Made by a program: the position numbers and the translations under genes | Shown here: one piece after another, positions 16,212 through 19,465 of the stretch | Position numbering within the stretch: position 1 is the first letter of the stretch | Layout of the letters: each line of letters begins with the position of its first letter | Notes under the pieces: model-generated | Seen by the model: only the letters and a program-made list of their open reading frames with translations | The model's database searches: none | What the model was told of the DNA's origin: nothing | DNA from: Betaproteobacteria bacterium | GTDB taxonomy: Bacteria > Pseudomonadota > Gammaproteobacteria > Burkholderiales > SG8-39 | DNA: 19,465 nucleotides | Direction: 5' to 3' | Assembly: GCA_011391295.1 (NCBI GenBank) | Contig: JAABQT010000006.1 | Location: 1-19,465 of the forward strand

Positions 16212-18095
16212 ATGCACCTGCTCTACGAAGAGGATGGCGAGTTCAAGGTCGGTACCGTGCTCGGGCAGGCCCCGGCCTCGTTCCAGGTCGAGAGCCCGCA
16301 CGGCCGGCGCTCGAAGGTCAAGGCGGCGGCGGTGCTGATGCGCTTCGAGCACCCGGGCGCCGGCGAATTGCTGGAAGCCGCCGGCAAGTTCGCGGCCGGT
16401 CTGGACACCGATTTCCTCTGGCAGTGCTCGGGCGGGGGCCAATTCGGCTTCGAGGAGCTCGCACGCGAGTATGTAGGCCGCGAGCCGCTCCCCGCGGAGT
16501 CTGCAGGCGTATTGCTCAGGCTGCACTCGGCGCCGATCTACTTCCATCGCCGGGGCCGTGGGCGCTATCAGGCCGCGCCGGAAGAAACGCTCAAGCTGGC
16601 GCTGGCCTCGGCCGAGAAGAAAAAGCGCGTGCTGGAGGCGATCGCCGGCTGGGCGGCCAGCCTCGCGCGTTTCGAGTGCCCGCCCGAAATCGCCAGCCTG
16701 AAGGATGAATTGCTGTACGCACCTGACCGCAACAAGCCCGAAACCAAGGCCTTCGAACTGGCCTGCAAGCACACCGGGCTTACGGGCGCGCGCCTGCTGG
16801 AGCGCTGCGGGCTGATCAAGGACACCCACGCCTATCACCTCGGCCGGTTCCTGCACGAGTTCTTCCCGCGCGGCACCGCCTTCCCGGCACACGAGGTGCC
16901 CGAGCCGACTGGGGTGCTGCCGTTGGCGCCGGTGGAGGCATTCAGCCTGGACGACACCGAAACCACTGAAATCGACGACGCGTTCTCACTCGTGCGCGTG
17001 TCGGAGGACCAGTGGCGGGTCGGCATCCACATCGCCGCGCCCGCGCTCGGCTTCGCGCCCGGCTCGCCGCTGGACGCCATGGCGCGCGAGCGGCTGTCCA
17101 CGGCCTACATGCCGGGGTTCAAGGTGACGATGCTCCCCGAGGACGTGGTGCAGCGCTACTCGCTCGATGCGGGGACCGAGCGCCCGGTGGTGTCGCTGTA
17201 TCTGGAGGTCTCGGCGCAGGACTACACGGTGCGCGGGCGCCACACGCGCCTGGAACGCCTGCGCGTCACCGCGAACCTGCGCCTGGGCGACATCGAGGCG
17301 CTGAACGGCGCGTTCGAGCAGGGCGGGAGCGCGGGCCTGCCGCGCGAAGAGGAGTTGCGCACGCTGTGGCGCCTTGCCGAGGCGCTCGAAGTGCGCCGGG
17401 GCAAACCGTCGGTCAATGTCGCAGCGGTGGATTACGTGTTCCGGGTGCGGGACGGCAGGGTGCGCGTGGAGCCGCGGCGCCGCGGCGCACCGCTGGACAA
17501 GCTGGTGAGCGAGCTCATGATCCTCGCCAACGCGACCTGGGGCGAGCTGCTCGCCGAGCGCGACGTCGCCGCGCTGTACCGCGTGCAGTCCTCCGGCAAA
17601 GTGAGGATGAGCGTGCATGCCGAAGCGCACGAGGGCCTGGGCCTGGCCTGCTACGCATGGATGAGCTCGCCGCTGCGCCGCTACGTCGACCTCGTCAACC
17701 AGTGGCAGCTGATCGCCGCCCTTGGCGGGCGCAAGGCGCCGTTCGCGCGCAATTCGGACGCGCTGCTGGCGGCGCTGCGCGCCTTCGAATTGACCTACGC
17801 GCGCTACGACGAGTACCAGCGCGCCATGGAGAATTACTGGTGCCTGCGCTGGCTCGAGCAGGAGGGCATGCGCGACACCGGCGCCGTCGTCCTGCGCGAG
17901 AACCTGGTGCGCCTCGAGGGTCTGCCGCTCACGCTACGGGTGCCGTCGCTGCCGGTCCTCGACGCAGGTACGCGCGTGCGCCTGGCGATCGAGAACATCG
18001 ATCTGCTCGAGCGCAGCGTCGCCTGCGTCTACGTAGAGACTCTGGGGTCCGCGGGCGGGGCGGCACTGGCGGGCGACGAGCGAGACGAGCGCTAA
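16212..18095 (+). CDS. RNB-domain ribonuclease (RNase II family)
   Basis: A 627-residue 3'-5' exoribonuclease-like protein. The RNB catalytic segment FSLDDTETTEIDDAF carries Asp247, Glu253, Asp255 and Asp256, aligned with Asp201, Asp207, Asp209 and Asp210 of E. coli RNase II; the second is Glu here. Later conserved RNB blocks are AYMPGFKVTMLPEDV, LDKLVSELMILAN and YAWMSSPLRRYVDL. The first ~240 residues lack a clear pair of cold-shock domains: they open with a small beta-rich part and then a helical region (125-215). The C terminus (about 555-615) resembles a short S1-like beta fold. This layout matches the RNase II-like subgroup with a DDTxTTEIDDA motif rather than E. coli Rnb or Rnr. The ATG at 16212 is 9 bp after yqiA; GAGGCGC gives a weak Shine-Dalgarno. 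Confidence 0.88.
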   Translation: MHLLYEEDGEFKVGTVLGQAPASFQVESPHGRRSKVKAAAVLMRFEHPGAGELLEAAGKFAAGLDTDFLWQCSGGGQFGFEELAREYVGREPLPAESAGVLLRLHSAPIYFHRRGRGRYQAAPEETLKLALASAEKKKRVLEAIAGWAASLARFECPPEIASLKDELLYAPDRNKPETKAFELACKHTGLTGARLLERCGLIKDTHAYHLGRFLHEFFPRGTAFPAHEVPEPTGVLPLAPVEAFSLDDTETTEIDDAFSLVRVSEDQWRVGIHIAAPALGFAPGSPLDAMARERLSTAYMPGFKVTMLPEDVVQRYSLDAGTERPVVSLYLEVSAQDYTVRGRHTRLERLRVTANLRLGDIEALNGAFEQGGSAGLPREEELRTLWRLAEALEVRRGKPSVNVAAVDYVFRVRDGRVRVEPRRRGAPLDKLVSELMILANATWGELLAERDVAALYRVQSSGKVRMSVHAEAHEGLGLACYAWMSSPLRRYVDLVNQWQLIAALGGRKAPFARNSDALLAALRAFELTYARYDEYQRAMENYWCLRWLEQEGMRDTGAVVLRENLVRLEGLPLTLRVPSLPVLDAGTRVRLAIENIDLLERSVACVYVETLGSAGGAALAGDERDER

Positions 18096-18104
18096 AGCCC
18101 TAGA

Positions 18105-19046
18105 ATGGCGGCGGAATATCGCCTCGAGGCGCCATTGCAGGCAGTGCTAGCGAAGAGCATTCCGGGCGCGGCCGAATTCTGGTCCGGGCTCGACCACCGG
18201 TCCCGTGTGCTGACCGCGTCGGTGGCGGCGTCGCTCCTGCTGCACGCGATTCTGCTGTCGGTGCACTTCAAGTTCCCCGAAGAACTGCGCTGGAAATCCT
18301 CCACCCAGACGCTCGACGTCATCCTGGTCAACGCCAAGTCGCGCCAGCGCCCGGCGCGCGTCGATGCGCTGGCACAGGTCGACCTGGATGGCGGCGGAGA
18401 CACCGACCAGAACCGCCGCGCCAAGTCGAACCTGCCGGTGATCGACCCGCGCACGCCGGGCCGCAACCTGGCGCAGACCCAGCGCCGCATGAAGGCGCTC
18501 GAGGCACAGCAAAGAAAGCTGTTGGCGCAGACGCGCCCGTCGAATGCGCGCGTAACCGCACAAGGCGAGCCCCGCGATGGCGCCGTCGAACCGGCGACAC
18601 GGCCCGGGGGGCGCGACCTCGCCGATCTGTCGCTGGCGGCGATGCGGCTGCAGGCGCAGATCGACCGGCAAACGGAGGCTTACCAGAAGCGCCCGCGCAA
18701 GCAATTCATCGGCGCCAGCGCCGTCGAGTACCGCTTCGCCCAATACGAGGAGGACTGGCGCCAGAAGGTGGAGCGCGTGGGCACGGTCAATTACCCTTCT
18801 GCGGCGCGCGGCAAGCACTACGGCAACCTGCGCATGACGGTGACGCTGCGCCCGGACGGCAACGTCGATTCGATCGAGCTCGACCGCTCCTCGGGCCTGA
18901 AGGTGCTGGACGATGCCGCGTTCAGGATCGTGCGCATGGCCTCGCCCTACGCCCTGTTCCCGCCGCAGATCCGGCGCGATACCGACCTGCTGGTGATCAC
19001 GCGCACCTGGTTCTTCGGCCGCGGCGACAAGTTCTGGACCGAGTAG
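18105..19046 (+). CDS. TonB-like energy transducer (TonB C-terminal domain protein)
   Basis: A 313-residue inner-membrane protein. A cytoplasmic N terminus of about 35 residues precedes one membrane helix (about 36-55, LTASVAASLLLHAILLSVHF). A periplasmic part of about 155 residues is rich in Gln, Arg and Ala with heptad-like helices (QRRMKALEAQQRKLLAQTR; LAAMRLQAQIDRQTEAY). It lacks the Pro-Lys/Pro-Glu repeats of classic TonB. The C-terminal domain (about 215-313) contains VGTVNYPSAARGKHYGNLRM, VTLRPDGNVDSIELDRSSG and DDAAFRIVRMASPYALFP, the TonB_C signature. No exbB or exbD lies nearby, so its motor partner and client are unknown; a TolA-like or cell-envelope role is possible. The start ATG 18105 has a poor Shine-Dalgarno. 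It sits 9 bp after the RNase gene and 3 bp before aroE. Confidence 0.85.
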   Translation: MAAEYRLEAPLQAVLAKSIPGAAEFWSGLDHRSRVLTASVAASLLLHAILLSVHFKFPEELRWKSSTQTLDVILVNAKSRQRPARVDALAQVDLDGGGDTDQNRRAKSNLPVIDPRTPGRNLAQTQRRMKALEAQQRKLLAQTRPSNARVTAQGEPRDGAVEPATRPGGRDLADLSLAAMRLQAQIDRQTEAYQKRPRKQFIGASAVEYRFAQYEEDWRQKVERVGTVNYPSAARGKHYGNLRMTVTLRPDGNVDSIELDRSSGLKVLDDAAFRIVRMASPYALFPPQIRRDTDLLVITRTWFFGRGDKFWTE

Positions 19047-19049
19047 GCG

Positions 19050-19465
19050 GTGGCCGACCGTTATGCAGTGATCGGTAACCCGGTCGCCCATTCGAAATCC
19101 CCCTGGATCCACGAGCAGTTCGCGCGCGCCTGCGGCGAGGACATGGAGTACGGCGCGATCGAGGCGCCGCCGGACGGGTTCGTGGCCGCGGTGGAGAAAT
19201 TCCGCGGTAGCGGCGGCAAGGGCCTGAACGTCACGTTGCCGTTCAAGGAGCAGGCGTTCCGCTACTGCGCCGTGACCAGCGAGCGCGCCGCGGTGGCGTA
19301 CGCCGCGAACACGCTGATCCTCGACCGGGAAAAGCCTTTCGGCGACAACACCGACGGCATCGGACTGGTGCGCGATCTGACCGTGAATCTCGGGCGCAGC
19401 CTGGCCGGCGCGCAGGTCCTGCTGCTGGGCGCGGGCGGCGCGGCGCAGGGCGTGCTCGCACCGCT
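19050..19465 (+). CDS. aroE: Shikimate dehydrogenase AroE (5' part only)
   Basis: The first 138 codons are present and the gene runs off the right edge. The N terminus VADRYAVIGNPVAHSKSPWI (GTG start) contains the shikimate-binding NPVAHSKSP motif. GLNVTLPFKEQAF carries the catalytic Lys, NTDGIGLVRDL carries the Asn/Asp contacts, and LLLGAGGAAQGVLAPL is the start of the NADP-binding GxGGxxxG loop. The enzyme reduces 3-dehydroshikimate, the product of AroQ encoded at 12914-13381, to shikimate. GTG 19050 is the only start that keeps the conserved N terminus; it lies 3 nt after the TonB-like gene's stop, so the two are likely co-translated. Confidence 0.96.
   Translation, partial: MADRYAVIGNPVAHSKSPWIHEQFARACGEDMEYGAIEAPPDGFVAAVEKFRGSGGKGLNVTLPFKEQAFRYCAVTSERAAVAYAANTLILDREKPFGDNTDGIGLVRDLTVNLGRSLAGAQVLLLGAGGAAQGVLAP

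Overview
This window is a GC-rich, densely coded stretch of ordinary chromosome, best explained as betaproteobacterial. The grounds are gene order and family membership. These include aroQ-accB-accC-prmA-(zinc-ribbon/DUF3426)-PfkB kinase, mpl-yqiA-RNase II-like-TonB-aroE, and TorF-type porin-glnK-amtB set against ubiK-comM. That placement is inference; no 16S or tRNA gene is present. I see no IS element, phage gene, CRISPR array, tRNA or rRNA, and no cassette that looks like a new defence or biosynthetic system.

Layout. Positions 1-2416 (minus) hold a three-gene catabolic operon: an aromatic acid-CoA ligase of the benzoate-CoA ligase family, a short FAH-family hydrolase and a zeta-GST-type isomerase cut by the window edge. 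The last two match the tail of the gentisate pathway. A Rho-independent terminator (2454-2483) separates this from the nitrogen operon at 2520-5149 (minus): TorF-type porin, PII protein and AmtB. That operon has a near-consensus sigma-54 promoter (5195-5210) and an NtrC-like dyad about 130 bp upstream of the predicted transcription start. Divergent from it run ubiK and comM (plus). A TerB-family gene (minus) and apaH (plus) follow, and overlapping the end of apaH is a 19-codon fragment of a HIT-family gene that stops where the convergent PfkB kinase begins.

Positions 8496-13381 (minus) form a tight operon read in the order aroQ, accB, accC, prmA, zinc-ribbon membrane protein, PfkB kinase. It links shikimate synthesis, the biotin half of acetyl-CoA carboxylase and ribosomal L11 methylation. 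Four of its junctions have 0-9 bp spacing or overlaps, and the aroQ-accB gap holds two mutually exclusive RNA hairpins beside the accB ribosome-binding site. After a 196-bp non-coding gap lies a conserved gene of unknown function (minus). Divergent from it is a plus-strand run of mpl, yqiA, an RNB-domain ribonuclease, a TonB-like protein and aroE (cut by the window edge).

The best leads are regulatory and evolutionary: the sigma-54/NtrC control region, the possible accB leader switch, the hairpin before glnK, the HIT gene remnant, a His-to-Tyr change in the active-site loop of AroQ, and the pairing of a CoA ligase with gentisate-type ring-cleavage enzymes.
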